Below the pieces are notes generated by a model. That model worked only from the letters and a program-made list of their open reading frames with translations. It was not told the origin of the DNA and searched no databases. Below are positions 16,701 through 24,780 of a stretch of DNA of 28,229 nucleotides, piece after piece. Within the stretch, counting starts at the first letter, position 1, and every line of letters begins with the position of its first letter. Where the stretch lies: assembly GCA_021736565.1 (NCBI GenBank), contig JAIPFO010000002.1:1-28229 (forward strand), given 5' to 3'. The translations under genes were made by a program, and so were the position numbers. The stretch is from Phycisphaerae bacterium. GTDB taxonomy: Bacteria > Planctomycetota > Phycisphaerae > Sedimentisphaerales > SM23-30.

Positions 16701-19700
16701 ATTATCACTGTCACTTGTGCCGGTATCACTGCTCGCTTTAAGGTCGACAAGCGGCGAATCAGGCAGCGTTGTATCGATCGTCAGGGTCAGTGGATACGAA
16801 GTAAGGCTTTTTAACCCTGAAAAGGTATCTTCTGTGATGATCGTAATGGCATTATCGCCCTCGGCGAGCTGCCCGGTAGTAAAGGTATATTGCCAGAAAC
16901 CGTCATGGTCTGAGATCGAATCTCCGATCAGGTTCCCATCATTGTAAATTTCGATCGAACGGTTCGCGTCCGCCTTCCCTGCGATCGTCCCGGTGGTGAT
17001 ACGGGTCAGATTATCCGTCGTGATCGAACCCGAATCGCTTTCCGAGAGCAGGTTCGGTGCTGCCGGCCGGGTCGGAACAACATTCAGCCAAACGATCAAC
17101 CCTTCGGAAACCTGGGAGATATTACCCGCAATATCCGTTGCGATAACGGTGATCCGATGGGCCCCGTTACTGATTTCACCCTCAGCAAAAGTATAGGTCC
17201 AGTCTCCAACGCCGTCAGCATCAACGGTATGAACCGCTTCGCCGTCAATACAAACAGTAACATGGGCATCAGGGTCCGATATCCCCGTAAAGGTCGGCGT
17301 ATCATCTGAAGTCACTTCATCATGATTATCGCCCGTATCAGAGCCGTCAGCAAGGTCCGGCAGGCCGGGTTGATTCACAGTCGTGTCAAGATCAATGACC
17401 AGTGGCGGTGACGCGGCCGAAACATTACCCGCCTTATCGGTCGCCACAATAGTGATCGAATTGCTGCCTTCAGCCAATTGCCCCATCGACATGGTATAAT
17501 TCCACGCGCCCGAAGAGAGCAGGTTCTCATCAATCGTATCCACCAGGTTCGCCCCGCCACCCTGATCGACGAATATTTGCAAAGAACTGTTCACTTCGAC
17601 AACGCCGCTGATTAAAACATGGGTAATATTGCTCAAATCGTCGGTGTCCAGGTCACCGCTGTCACTCCCGGCCGCCAGGTCCGCCATGGAGGGCGTTACA
17701 GCACCATCGTCCAGCGTCACAGTCAGCACGCTGCTGTAGGCCGAAAGGTTGCCCGCCACATCCTGCTGGGCAACTTTGATCTGATTGGCCGTACCCGTCG
17801 AAGACGCGATAAGCCCGCCGGCAAAGGTATAGGACCATTGCCCGTCGCTATCGCCATCAGTGGCCGTCGCGTAAGTGTCATTGCCGTTGAGGCTGATAAT
17901 GACCGTGGCATTCGTTTCGCAATAACCCGTGAGTGTGGAGTTGGCAATGTTGGTATAGTTATCCGTGTCAACCGTACCACTGTCGGACCCCATCGTTAGA
18001 TCTGGAACACCCGGTACACTGATAGTCCGATCCAACATCACCACAAGGTCATCTGAATAGTGACTCGTATTGCCCACGGCGTCTTCAGCGTAGGCGTCAA
18101 TGATATTGGTCCCCTCGATCAGGTCGTCAACGCCATCAAAGGTATAAGACCAGTCGCCAACGCCATCACTGGTTGTGCTGCCCACGTTCGTCCCATTCAC
18201 GCGAACATAAATGGTACTACTGGCATCAGCACTCCCGGTGATCGTAGCGGCATCCTCAAGAGTGACATCATCACTATTGGAATCGCCCAGGTCCGAGGCC
18301 GACTGCAGGTCAAGGGCCGTTGGTATGGAGATCAATGTTTCAACCGTGATAGTCAGTTCTGCTGAATCCGAACTGTTACCGGCATCATCAGTGCACAGAA
18401 CGTCAAGGACGTTAGCCCCTTCACTTAAATCCGTACTCGCCAGCGTGTAACTCCAGTTCCCGCTGCCATCGGTATGGGTCGTCCCCAGCGTACTGACCGC
18501 ACCGTTAGGGTCAAGCCGCACAGCAATCGTTGTATTGGCGTCTGCGGTACCGGTAAGGCGGGGGTTACTGTGACTGGTCCTGTTATCGGTACTACTGGAA
18601 CCGGTGTCCGTCGCCGCCGAGAGGTCGGGTGATGAAGGAACCGTAAGGGTCGTATCCAGTGTTACGATTAGATGATCACTGTTGGCAGAAGCATTTCCTG
18701 CCGGGTCAACCGCCGAAACAAAAATTGTATTCGCCCCTTCGTTCAGCCAGGTGGCCGTGACGTTGAGGCTCCATGTTCCTGAAGAAGAAGCCGTCACGGT
18801 GCCTGTATGTGCCCCGGCGTTAAAATCAATCGTTACGGTACTACCCGCCTCCGCAACGCCGGTAAGGGTAGGGGTGCTGTTATACGTCAGGTCATCGCCA
18901 CTACTGCCCCCTGTATCGTGGGCGGTGATGAGGTCCGGCTGGCCTGGCTGGTTGATGGCTGTATCCAGGTCGATCACCAGGTCCTGACTCCAGTCACTGG
19001 TATTGTTGGCCGTGTCAATGGTGAGAAAGTCAACCGTATTGGAGCCTTCATGAAGCACGCCGTCCAGAAAGGTATACGACCACTGACCGGCAACGCCATC
19101 ACCATCATTGCCATCATTATCCCGGAACGTGATAATGTTTGTTTCATTGGTCCGGATCTTTATATCAGCACCCGCCGAGCATGTCCCGGCGATCGTTGCG
19201 GTGTTATCAGAGGTCAGGTCATCGTTACTGGCTGTCCCTGTATCTGAACCCGCCACTAAGTCGGGTGGCAACTCCGCACCGGTGTCGAAACTTATAGTCA
19301 CCGTCAGGTCAGTCGAAGCCGCCGATATATTGCCCGCAGGGTCAACCGCGACGATATGGATGAGATTGACGCCTTCTTCTAGCGGCGAGGAGCTGGTAAA
19401 GGTATAGGACCATGACCCATCTGCCGCCGCTGTGACGGTGTCTACTTCAGTATCGACGGTACTGGGGGTGTCAAGCCAGAGGTGAACTGTACTGCTGTTT
19501 TCAACGGAGCCGGCATTTCCTTGAATTGTAGGGCGTGTTTCAGCGGTAATGTCGTCGGTATTGTCCGTTCCGGTATCAGAAGTAGCTGTCAAATCAGGAG
19601 TTACGGCTCCAGCGATCACTGTGTCCAGCGTAAGGGTCAGGTCCGATGAGTTGGCCGAGGTGTTCAGGGCTGGGTCAACGATATAAATCTCGACCCGGTT

Positions 19701-22079
19701 TGTGCCTTCTGCCAGGTCATCGATGCCATCAAAAGTGTAGGTCCAGTTTCCGGCGGCATCGGCGGTGGTGGTTCCCACTTCAACCCAGCCGGCCGCATTT
19801 TTATTCGTGCGAACATGAACAACCGCATTGGCCTCGGTCTGGTTGCCATCGGTCACAGAACCATAAATCGTTGCCGTATCGTCATTTGTGATCTCATCGG
19901 TCGTACTGGAGCCGGTATCGGATGCCGGCAGTAACAGGGGGGCACTGGGCAAGGTGCCGCTGGTATCGTAGGTGACGCCCAGTGCAAAAGAAGTTGCGGT
20001 ATTTCCTGCCGGGTCGGTAGCTTTAGCGGTTATATTATTGGACCCAACCGCCAGGTCGCCGTCGGCGATCTGGACAGACCAAAGCCCTGTTGTTGAATCG
20101 GCGGTCCCCGTTCCTTTACCTGCCGCCCCCACGAAAAGCTGAACACTGCTGCCCGGTTCCGCATAGCCGTCAAACCATGCGGTATTGTCGTTTGTAATAT
20201 TATCGGAGTTCGTTCCTGTATCACTGGCCGCCCTGAGATCTGGTATGCCCGGCATGATGAGGATCGTATCAAGAGTAATAACCAGGGCTGCACTGTTTAC
20301 ACTTTCTGCATTATTCAGACGATCGACCGCTGTGACGGTAATGGTGTTTTTTCCTTCGGTTAAATCGCCATTTAGAAAGCTGTAAGTCCAGTCACCATCG
20401 CCATTAACAGCGGTCGTATTGACTTCTGTGCCATTGACATAAATATGGGCTGTGGCATTACTTTCGGCGGTTCCGCTAATCTGGGCATTCCTGTTGCTGG
20501 TTATATTATCAACCTGTGATGCCCCGGTATCATGAGTAGCATTACTGGTTAAATCCGCCGCTGATGGTTGTGCTGATGCGGTATCCAGTGTCACGGTTAA
20601 ATTACCCGAATCGGCCGACGTATTTCCCGCCTCATCGATATAGATAATATCAATCGTATTGGCACCTTCCGCCAGGTCCCCTTCTTCAAGGGTTATGCTG
20701 TAGGAGCCATCGGCCGCGGCGGTGGTCGACCTTGTATTGGTACTACCAATCCGCAGCCAGACCGTCGCATCGCCTTCAACCGCACCGACACCACCACTGA
20801 AAGTGGGTGTCGCGTCATTTGTAAGCTCGTCATCGTCTGCCAGGCCGGTATCGGAACCGGCCTCCAGATCGGGCGTGGCTGCTACGATAGTGGTGGTTGC
20901 ATCGTACGTTACTGAAAGTGCCGCTGAAGTGCTGGAATTACCGGCGGTATCCGTTGAAACAACCGTAACGCTGTTCGCTCCCGCTGCAAAATCCCCGGCC
21001 GCAAGTGCGACGCTCCAAAAGCCTGAACTGGCGTCAGCGGTCGTAGAAGCCCCTTTTTCAGTCCCGCCCACCTTCATTTGTATGGTTGACCCCGGATCGC
21101 CGTAGCCGGTAAAGGTTGGCGTGGCACTCTGGGTGATGTTATCGGTTGAGGAAATTCCCGAATCCGTTCCCGGGGTGAGGTCGGGGGTTGTGACTGTGGT
21201 TATGCTTGTATCTATGGTTATGGTGAGATTTTCAGAGTCGCCAAAAATTTCACCGGTGTTATCTATGTAAAAAACGTCAATATCGTAAATGCCTTCTGTT
21301 AAAGGATTTGTGAGTGTAATGGCATAGGAGCCATCGGCGGAAACCTCTGCTTCTTTGTTAACGCCATTGACACGGAGGTAAACGGTTGAATCATTGGGGA
21401 CGGTTCCGGCTGCCGCAGTGAAGGTTGGGGTGGTGTCTGTTGTGATATTATCGGAATTGGAGGTGCCGCTATCACTTCCGGCCGCCAAATCTGGGATTGT
21501 TGGGGCGGGGGCGTCCTGATATAGGACGTTATCGGGTATGGCTGCTTTTCCGCCTGGGCCTGGGATGTCATAACTTACAACGAGCCCGGAACCACCAGTT
21601 TTATTGAAAAAATCGACCTGAATGGCGTGTTTTCCGATGTCCAGGTTTACGCTCCCCGCCTCCTCTGTCATGCCGTGAAGGCCGTCGTTACTTACTATTT
21701 CTACATCGTCAATTAGCAGGCAGCTGCCATCATCTGACTCGGTATAAAACGTGTAAAGTCCGCTGGTAGCAATATTTATGTAGCCAAGAAAACGATACCC
21801 CTTGTTATTTCCGGCCGCTATATTGAAGTTTACATCGGACCCTGTGCTGTCTGGAACCGTGTTGTCAAAATCAGCGATGACCAGAGAAGTCCAGGATCCC
21901 GCGTAATATTCATAGTACATGCCTGTTTTCAGGTCGGCGGGTTCTGGGGTATAGGCTTCTTCTGGTGGCTGAAAAAGAAGAGAGTCGTAGCTTACAACTC
22001 CTGTTATAGGGCCAAAATCAATGTTTTCAATTACTGCGGTCAGTAAAAGACGATTTTCAAGTGGCTCGAGGATAAGCAT
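13722..22079 (-). CDS. Giant LEPR-XLL surface protein: PA14, 17-18 Ig-like repeats, beta-solenoid
   Basis: 2,785 residues on the minus strand; GGAG at 22094-22091 precedes ATG 22079-22077. The N-terminus MLILEPLENRLLLTA matches the LEPR-XLL motif of planctomycete extracellular proteins and replaces an ordinary signal peptide. Residues about 50-190 look like a PA14 domain (GMYYEYYAGSW, SGLYTFYTESDDGSCLLIDD, GKHAIQVDFF). Residues about 195-1965 are 17 tandem Ig-like (Big_13-type) repeats of ~104 residues. Each starts near PDL-x-SDTG-x-TDNIT, continues WSYTF...LAEG-N-I, and ends AGN-S-LTVTLDT. A SbsA/Big_5-like domain follows, then an isolated 18th repeat (about 2113-2208), a second Big_5-like domain, and a C-terminal region (about 2320-2785) with regular short strands suggesting a parallel beta-solenoid, including an Asp-rich DLGGDHLLDGINDSFDNG segment. 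No catalytic domain is seen. It is probably a surface adhesin or S-layer-like scaffold, with PA14 suggesting glycan binding. Confidence 0.85.
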   Translation of the reverse strand: MLILEPLENRLLLTAVIENIDFGPITGVVSYDSLLFQPPEEAYTPEPADLKTGMYYEYYAGSWTSLVIADFDNTVPDSTGSDVNFNIAAGNNKGYRFLGYINIATSGLYTFYTESDDGSCLLIDDVEIVSNDGLHGMTEEAGSVNLDIGKHAIQVDFFNKTGGSGLVVSYDIPGPGGKAAIPDNVLYQDAPAPTIPDLAAGSDSGTSNSDNITTDTTPTFTAAAGTVPNDSTVYLRVNGVNKEAEVSADGSYAITLTNPLTEGIYDIDVFYIDNTGEIFGDSENLTITIDTSITTVTTPDLTPGTDSGISSTDNITQSATPTFTGYGDPGSTIQMKVGGTEKGASTTADASSGFWSVALAAGDFAAGANSVTVVSTDTAGNSSTSAALSVTYDATTTIVAATPDLEAGSDTGLADDDELTNDATPTFSGGVGAVEGDATVWLRIGSTNTRSTTAAADGSYSITLEEGDLAEGANTIDIIYIDEAGNTSADSGNLTVTLDTASAQPSAADLTSNATHDTGASQVDNITSNRNAQISGTAESNATAHIYVNGTEVNTTAVNGDGDWTYSFLNGDLTEGKNTITVTAVDRLNNAESVNSAALVITLDTILIMPGIPDLRAASDTGTNSDNITNDNTAWFDGYAEPGSSVQLFVGAAGKGTGTADSTTGLWSVQIADGDLAVGSNNITAKATDPAGNTATSFALGVTYDTSGTLPSAPLLLPASDTGSSTTDEITNDDTATIYGSVTDGNQTEANAVVHVRTNKNAAGWVEVGTTTADAAGNWTYTFDGIDDLAEGTNRVEIYIVDPALNTSANSSDLTLTLDTVIAGAVTPDLTATSDTGTDNTDDITAETRPTIQGNAGSVENSSTVHLWLDTPSTVDTEVDTVTAAADGSWSYTFTSSSPLEEGVNLIHIVAVDPAGNISAASTDLTVTISFDTGAELPPDLVAGSDTGTASNDDLTSDNTATIAGTCSAGADIKIRTNETNIITFRDNDGNDGDGVAGQWSYTFLDGVLHEGSNTVDFLTIDTANNTSDWSQDLVIDLDTAINQPGQPDLITAHDTGGSSGDDLTYNSTPTLTGVAEAGSTVTIDFNAGAHTGTVTASSSGTWSLNVTATWLNEGANTIFVSAVDPAGNASANSDHLIVTLDTTLTVPSSPDLSAATDTGSSSTDNRTSHSNPRLTGTADANTTIAVRLDPNGAVSTLGTTHTDGSGNWSYTLASTDLSEGANVLDVLCTDDAGNSSDSAELTITVETLISIPTALDLQSASDLGDSNSDDVTLEDAATITGSADASSTIYVRVNGTNVGSTTSDGVGDWSYTFDGVDDLIEGTNIIDAYAEDAVGNTSHYSDDLVVMLDRTISVPGVPDLTMGSDSGTVDTDNYTNIANSTLTGYCETNATVIISLNGNDTYATATDGDSDGQWSYTFAGGLIASSTGTANQIKVAQQDVAGNLSAYSSVLTVTLDDGAVTPSMADLAAGSDSGDLDTDDLSNITHVLISGVVEVNSSLQIFVDQGGGANLVDTIDENLLSSGAWNYTMSMGQLAEGSNSITIVATDKAGNVSAASPPLVIDLDTTVNQPGLPDLADGSDTGDNHDEVTSDDTPTFTGISDPDAHVTVCIDGEAVHTVDADGVGDWTYTFAEGEISNGAHRITVIATDIAGNISQVSEGLIVWLNVVPTRPAAPNLLSESDSGSITTDNLTRITTGTIAGKADANRSIEIYNDGNLIGDSISDHDGFWQYTFTTGQLAEGDNAITIITEDTFSGLKSLTSYPLTLTIDTTLPDSPLVDLKASSDTGTSDSDNYTSDETATVQGTTEPSALIDLYHNDSVITNLTATSSGNWSYTFAPGVMVEGNNDISIVITDVAGNVSAVSETLTVVLDIQQDAPETPVINANDDTGASNRDNLINNSTPDISGIVKPGSSVDIRVSGRSISTVQADDAGHWSYTLGEGELAEGVNHVEVVSTDPVGNVARSDALELTLDTTPPTLYNYFPAGVYEHTTQIIELYISGDDLDTLAATDTSGYVLTGSGGDGVFGNGNDWTIPIGSVVVDTLSGLVQLNTASTLTDDSYMLAITPSVSLLDQAGNAVVANFAAAQSIGETDHQPIIFSFGIDTAGPPAPTVPELDPVSDSGISATDRITNISSPLITTTADPALALEIICNGRSAGFANETSPGTYQLIIESSLIREGENLILARAFDGLSNCSDMSEILVVNYDSQPLNVAAIVVESLWLNDGPQQIYMVFDSNDIAPDSIGFGENYRLVASGGDGTYDDGNEIYITPSAYIYDTETQTAILSMPQTATGASELTPDDYRLTVLGDSQIMDLAGNLLVQAKSQDFKVVPAEEIHDTQSYVFTTDDHVTVKVSIIGQGDVQILLGESIDSDNTIERVVISNANENSVLQIMTSSPSADVTVGQILSDSPLKAIYAPHVDITEGIRADQYISRVTVDDIYDHAEINLVSSRQSDFSVDPALSVFADTIGRGVAIDIDGYVKTIRVQQCLADSITADSITSILVQSGDLASNIITTDGGLNKINVQKGGFTGDISVQGDIGRIFIKQAITDSTIQADNITYLYAESFDNLAVRANEAIKTIKTRSAQNSTISAVGTLSLFNVRGDCSSSTIAAGNDLLNVKVSGDSIDNLFLAGVDLGGDHLLDGINDSFDNGSIKSLSIGGTFLDSIASAGVSPGDDLMFFTNDDVAEFEGAISKVRFGKTSLDTTTSSDIFGLLAADLIKPFKVAGQTYLAPYQPEDEQFHILTFNPEATEQFLPSSGYVLPEMRHVDSSIANTYMPVEWVLLG
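16165..21515 (-). repeat. Array of 17 tandem Ig-like coding repeats
   Basis: About 5.35 kb in which a ~310-bp unit recurs 17 times inside the giant gene. The units are recognisable as protein (SDTG, DNIT, WSYTF, LAEG, AGN) but have diverged at DNA level, so the array looks old rather than freshly expanded. Confidence 0.8.
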
Positions 22080-22220
22080 GTTATTACAAACTCCACAGGT
22101 TTAACGTCAGCATTCAGATCGATATGTTTTACTACTTGCAAGCTAAGTTTCCTCTTGATCTTTATCGGTTGTTGGAATGGTCATTATTACTTTATTAGAA
22201 GGAATTTATGGCTATTTAGA

Positions 22221-22260
22221 GTTGATTTGACGCTGACGCCAACTTTCGACCTGGCATCCC
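22221..22260 (-). repeat. Degenerate, truncated copy F of the dispersed repeat (tentative)
   Basis: On the minus strand GGATGCCAGGTCGAAAGT resembles the head of copy G, followed directly by GGCGTCAGCGTCAA, which resembles the tail. The core is missing. It lies about 140 bp upstream of the giant gene. Confidence 0.3.
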
Positions 22261-22290
22261 TTTTTGACTATAAAAGCCGAAGGGGGCTGG

Positions 22291-22299
22291 TGGTATAAT
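22291..22299 (+). promoter_or_regulatory. Extended -10 promoter upstream of waaA
   Basis: TGGTATAAT is a full TATAAT with the TGn extension. No good -35 sits at 17 bp; TTGACT (22264-22269) is 24 bp away, which is too far. Transcription would start near 22306. Confidence 0.5.
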
Positions 22300-22305
22300 T
22301 TCGGT

Positions 22306-22466
22306 TGCAAAATGCCCCTGGCTTGCTCATAATAGAATTAAGAGTGTGACATTGGTGAGCTCCTTCGTTTCAGGGGCGATCTGGGGGATTCTTTAAGTCC
22401 ATTATTAACAGACAGTTGTGGAGTGATTCGACACCGGGCCAGTAGGGATTGTGGCCCTGTTTTTTT
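22306..22466 (+). ncRNA. Structured leader or small RNA ending in a terminator-like hairpin (candidate)
   Basis: Between the extended -10 and the hairpin lie about 160 bases that can pair with themselves. GCCCCTG near 22314 pairs with CAGGGGC near 22371, and inside it GCTCA near 22324 pairs with TGAGC near 22357. The transcript would end at the hairpin 22436-22457 and its T-tract. It matches no RNA family I recognise; 6S, SRP RNA, tmRNA and RNase P motifs are absent. It could be an attenuating 5' leader of waaA or an independent small RNA. Confidence 0.35.
22436..22466 (+). terminator. Intrinsic-terminator-like hairpin 3 bp before the waaA ATG
   Basis: GGGCCA (22436-22441), 10-base loop, TGGCCC (22452-22457), then TGTTTTTTT (22458-22466). 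This is the classic terminator shape, yet it points into waaA, whose ATG is at 22470. It therefore looks like an attenuator or the 3' end of a short upstream transcript. Confidence 0.65.
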
Positions 22467-22469
22467 AAG

Positions 22470-23786
22470 ATGATGTGTTATTTTCTCAATATAATTTACT
22501 TATGTGTTTTACTGTTGTTTGGGCCGTTTATTCTTTATCGGGTTATATTTCAAAATCGCTACCGTGTGGGGTGGCCCGAGCGGTTAGGCTTTGTCCCTAA
22601 AGCACTTACGGGTAAGCCGGTGATATGGATCCATGCGGTTAGCATGGGTGAGATCAATGCTATCGGAACGCTGGTAGGACAGATCACCGAGCAGCTGGGT
22701 GATTATGAAATTGTCATAAGTTCAACAACTGACACCGGTTACACGCGGGCCCAATCGCTGTATGGTCAGAAACACCGGGTATTTTTCTATCCGTATGATT
22801 TTACCTGGGCGGTTAAGCGGGCGTTCAATCGTCTGAACCCGCGGCTCTGTATTTTGATGGAACTTGAGGTGTGGCATAACTTTACGGCCATCGCCCATCG
22901 GCGAAATATCCCTGTGATGGTGGCCAATGGGCGTATTAGTAGTGGTAAGGGCTTTCCGAGGTATAAGAAGATCGCCCCACTGGTACGGCCAATGTTTGGT
23001 CGGCTTGCGATGGCCCTGGTGCAGGATGAGACCTATGCGGAACGATTCAGATTTCTGGGTGTTCCCGATGAACGGGTGCGGGTGGTGGGTTCGTTAAAGT
23101 ATGATACTGCAGAAGTTACGAACAATGTGGCGGGGGCGGATGCACTTGCTGAGCGGCTGAATATGGGTTCAGAATCGTTGGTTTGGGTGGCCGGTAGTAC
23201 CGGGCCGGGTGAGGAAAAGATGGTTCTGGGAGCTTATGCCAAGGCTTTGGGTAAGATAGGGCTTCAGGGGTTACGGCTGGTGATCGTACCTCGCAAGCCC
23301 GAGCGGTTTGATGAGGTGGCCGAACTGATCGAGAAAAAAGGGTATAACCTCTTGCGATATAGTGAGTTAAAGAATGGTGATGGCAATGGTAACTTGCCAG
23401 ACCCTGAGGGGAATTGTGTTATTCTGGGTGATACCATGGGCGATTTACGAAAATTCTATAGCCTGGCATCCACGATTTTTGTCGGCCGGTCGCTGGTGCC
23501 GATGGGGGGGTCGGACATGATCGAGGCGGTGGGGTTGGGGAAACCTGTTATGGTGGGCCCTTATACAGAGAATTTTGAAGAACCCATGCGACTTCTGCTG
23601 GCCGATGAGGCGATTATTGAGGTCTCCAATGAAGAGCAATTGGCACACGAAACCTGTAAGTACTTATTGGATAAAGCGATAGCGAAATCACTATCGCAGC
23701 GGGGGCCGCAGGTGATCCTCAAACAAAAGGGGGCGACCGAACGGACGATGGCGGCCATTAAAGAAGTGCTGGCGGCCGGGCATTAA
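22470..23786 (+). CDS. waaA: 3-deoxy-D-manno-octulosonic acid (Kdo) transferase
   Basis: 438 residues from ATG 22470. The frame also opens at TTG 22449, but that codon lies inside the terminator-like hairpin. Neither start has a well-placed Shine-Dalgarno. An N-terminal membrane anchor (YFLNIIYLCVLLLFGPFIL) is followed by YRVGWPERLGF, whose Glu37 matches the proposed catalytic Glu of WaaA. Next come IWIHAVSMGE and LCILMELEVWHNF (families more often have WPN), then PVMVANGRIS. The C-terminal half of this GT-B enzyme has VAGSTGPGEE, LVIVPRKPERF, ILGDTMGDLRKFYSLA, FVGRSLVPMGGSDMIEA and GPYTENF. WaaA adds Kdo from CMP-Kdo to lipid A precursor at the cytoplasmic face of the inner membrane. Length is normal (~425). 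It stands alone, with no other lipid A gene in the window. Its presence supports a Gram-negative-type envelope with LPS. Confidence 0.92.
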   Translation: MMCYFLNIIYLCVLLLFGPFILYRVIFQNRYRVGWPERLGFVPKALTGKPVIWIHAVSMGEINAIGTLVGQITEQLGDYEIVISSTTDTGYTRAQSLYGQKHRVFFYPYDFTWAVKRAFNRLNPRLCILMELEVWHNFTAIAHRRNIPVMVANGRISSGKGFPRYKKIAPLVRPMFGRLAMALVQDETYAERFRFLGVPDERVRVVGSLKYDTAEVTNNVAGADALAERLNMGSESLVWVAGSTGPGEEKMVLGAYAKALGKIGLQGLRLVIVPRKPERFDEVAELIEKKGYNLLRYSELKNGDGNGNLPDPEGNCVILGDTMGDLRKFYSLASTIFVGRSLVPMGGSDMIEAVGLGKPVMVGPYTENFEEPMRLLLADEAIIEVSNEEQLAHETCKYLLDKAIAKSLSQRGPQVILKQKGATERTMAAIKEVLAAGH

Positions 23787-24210
23787 TGCATGAAAAATTG
23801 GTGATTTTTTGGGGATGATTATTTGGATTGGGCGGGCCGGATTTGGTAAGATGGGTAGTTTGATGTAGCGCAGTGGCGGGGAATTGGTGATTTTTTGAGG
23901 GATTTTTGAGTGGTTTTTTTTGGTTTCGGCGGGAAATTGATCGAAATTTTTCACTTTTGAACGATTTTTTTCGGCTTTTTTGGGGTCTTTTTTGGCTACT
24001 GCGCTAAATTGCTCAAGGGTTGAGTGATTGTTAAGGCCTGGAATTTCGTGATTTCTGGGCGCAAGATTTTATTGGGGACAGGCTTTTGGGGGTGGATATT
24101 TTTTTGGATTTTGCGCTGGGGTGGTGCGCTGTTTGATTTAACGCAAAGGTTCGGAGGCACAGAGGGGAGGAGAGGATTTTTTTGGCCGTTGGTATTTGGG
24201 GAGAAACCGC

Positions 24211-24225
24211 GTGGGCACGGCCCAC
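24211..24225. repeat. Inverted repeat in the GTGGGC..GCCCACCCTAC phrase
   Basis: GTGGGC-ACG-GCCCAC, followed by CCTAC. It has the look of the short 'GTAGGGTGGGC'-type phrase found dispersed in many bacterial genomes. No T-run follows. Confidence 0.5.
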
Positions 24226-24656
24226 CCTACCTGGCTCATATTAGGGGTGAAGAGATATTTTTTTTGAGATATTGGGATATTTTATTGGTTTTATATTTGC
24301 GTTGGTGGTAGGATAGGGCTGGCTAACGGGTTGTCCTGACCGTTGGTTTACGAAAACGGATTTTGAACCGCTAATTAACGCGAATAATATTGGAGGAAGA
24401 GATTTGTACTATGAAGAAAATGGAGGGCATGAAGTAAGAGGAGAAGATATTAATTTTAGGCAGTCGCGAGGTGTTCCCGATATGTCGGGGCTGGCTCTTA
24501 TTTTGTTTTGCTCAAGGTATTTTGACGATATTTTTTGACAGATGAATACAGGATTCACACAGATGACGATAGGGCGGGATTAAGATTTCAACCAGGAATC
24601 CGGCACCTGGGGACGCCGAGTACCCGCTCGACACGAATTCAAAAGAAATAATAAAA

Positions 24657-24674
24657 GCCAGGCGGGTGCCTGGC
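24657..24674. repeat. REP-like inverted repeat
   Basis: GCCAGGC-GGGT-GCCTGGC, a perfect 7-bp stem with a 4-base loop. About 60 bp to its left, CCAGGAATCCGGCACCTGG (24590-24608) forms a weaker hairpin with related sequence. To its right, AAAAAGTTCCTGACCCC (24719-24735) resembles a phrase often found dispersed in bacterial genomes. No RAYT transposase gene is present here. Confidence 0.45.
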
Positions 24675-24780
24675 GATCCCAAATAGATGAACTGTTCGAG
24701 GTGTCTTTGATTTAAAGAAAAAAGTTCCTGACCCCTATAAATCATTATTGATCAATCTATGAATGACATAAAGGGTGATT

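Larger units (their letters stand above)
22080..22469. other. Divergent intergenic region, giant gene to waaA
   Basis: About 390 bp. It holds a degenerate copy of the dispersed repeat (22221-22260) on the giant-gene side, and a promoter-like site, a foldable stretch and a terminator-like hairpin on the waaA side. No promoter for the giant gene could be assigned. Confidence 0.6.
23787..24780. other. ~1 kb C-poor non-coding spacer with common intergenic phrases
   Basis: No credible gene. From 23787 to about 24320 the plus strand is very rich in G and T and poor in C; some 60-base lines hold only one or two C. Then come stretches resembling degenerate phrases seen between genes in many unrelated bacteria: TTTAACGCAAAGG...GGAGGCACAGAGG (24137-24163), GTGGGC-ACG-GCCCAC (24211-24225), GAACCGCTAATTAACGCGAA (24365-24384) and ACAGATGAATACAGGATTCA (24538-24557), plus CCCGA-TATG-TCGGG near 24488 and a REP-like inverted repeat at 24657. 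Confidence 0.6.

Noticed and set aside
22306..22466. 6S RNA, SRP RNA, tmRNA or RNase P RNA upstream of waaA
   Set aside because: None of the conserved motifs or the expected overall pairing of these RNAs could be found; kept only as an unassigned leader or small RNA.
24024..24311. 95-codon plus-strand frame in the spacer after waaA
   Set aside because: Its Trp/Phe/Gly-rich product simply reflects the G/T-rich DNA, and it runs across an intergenic phrase with an inverted repeat.
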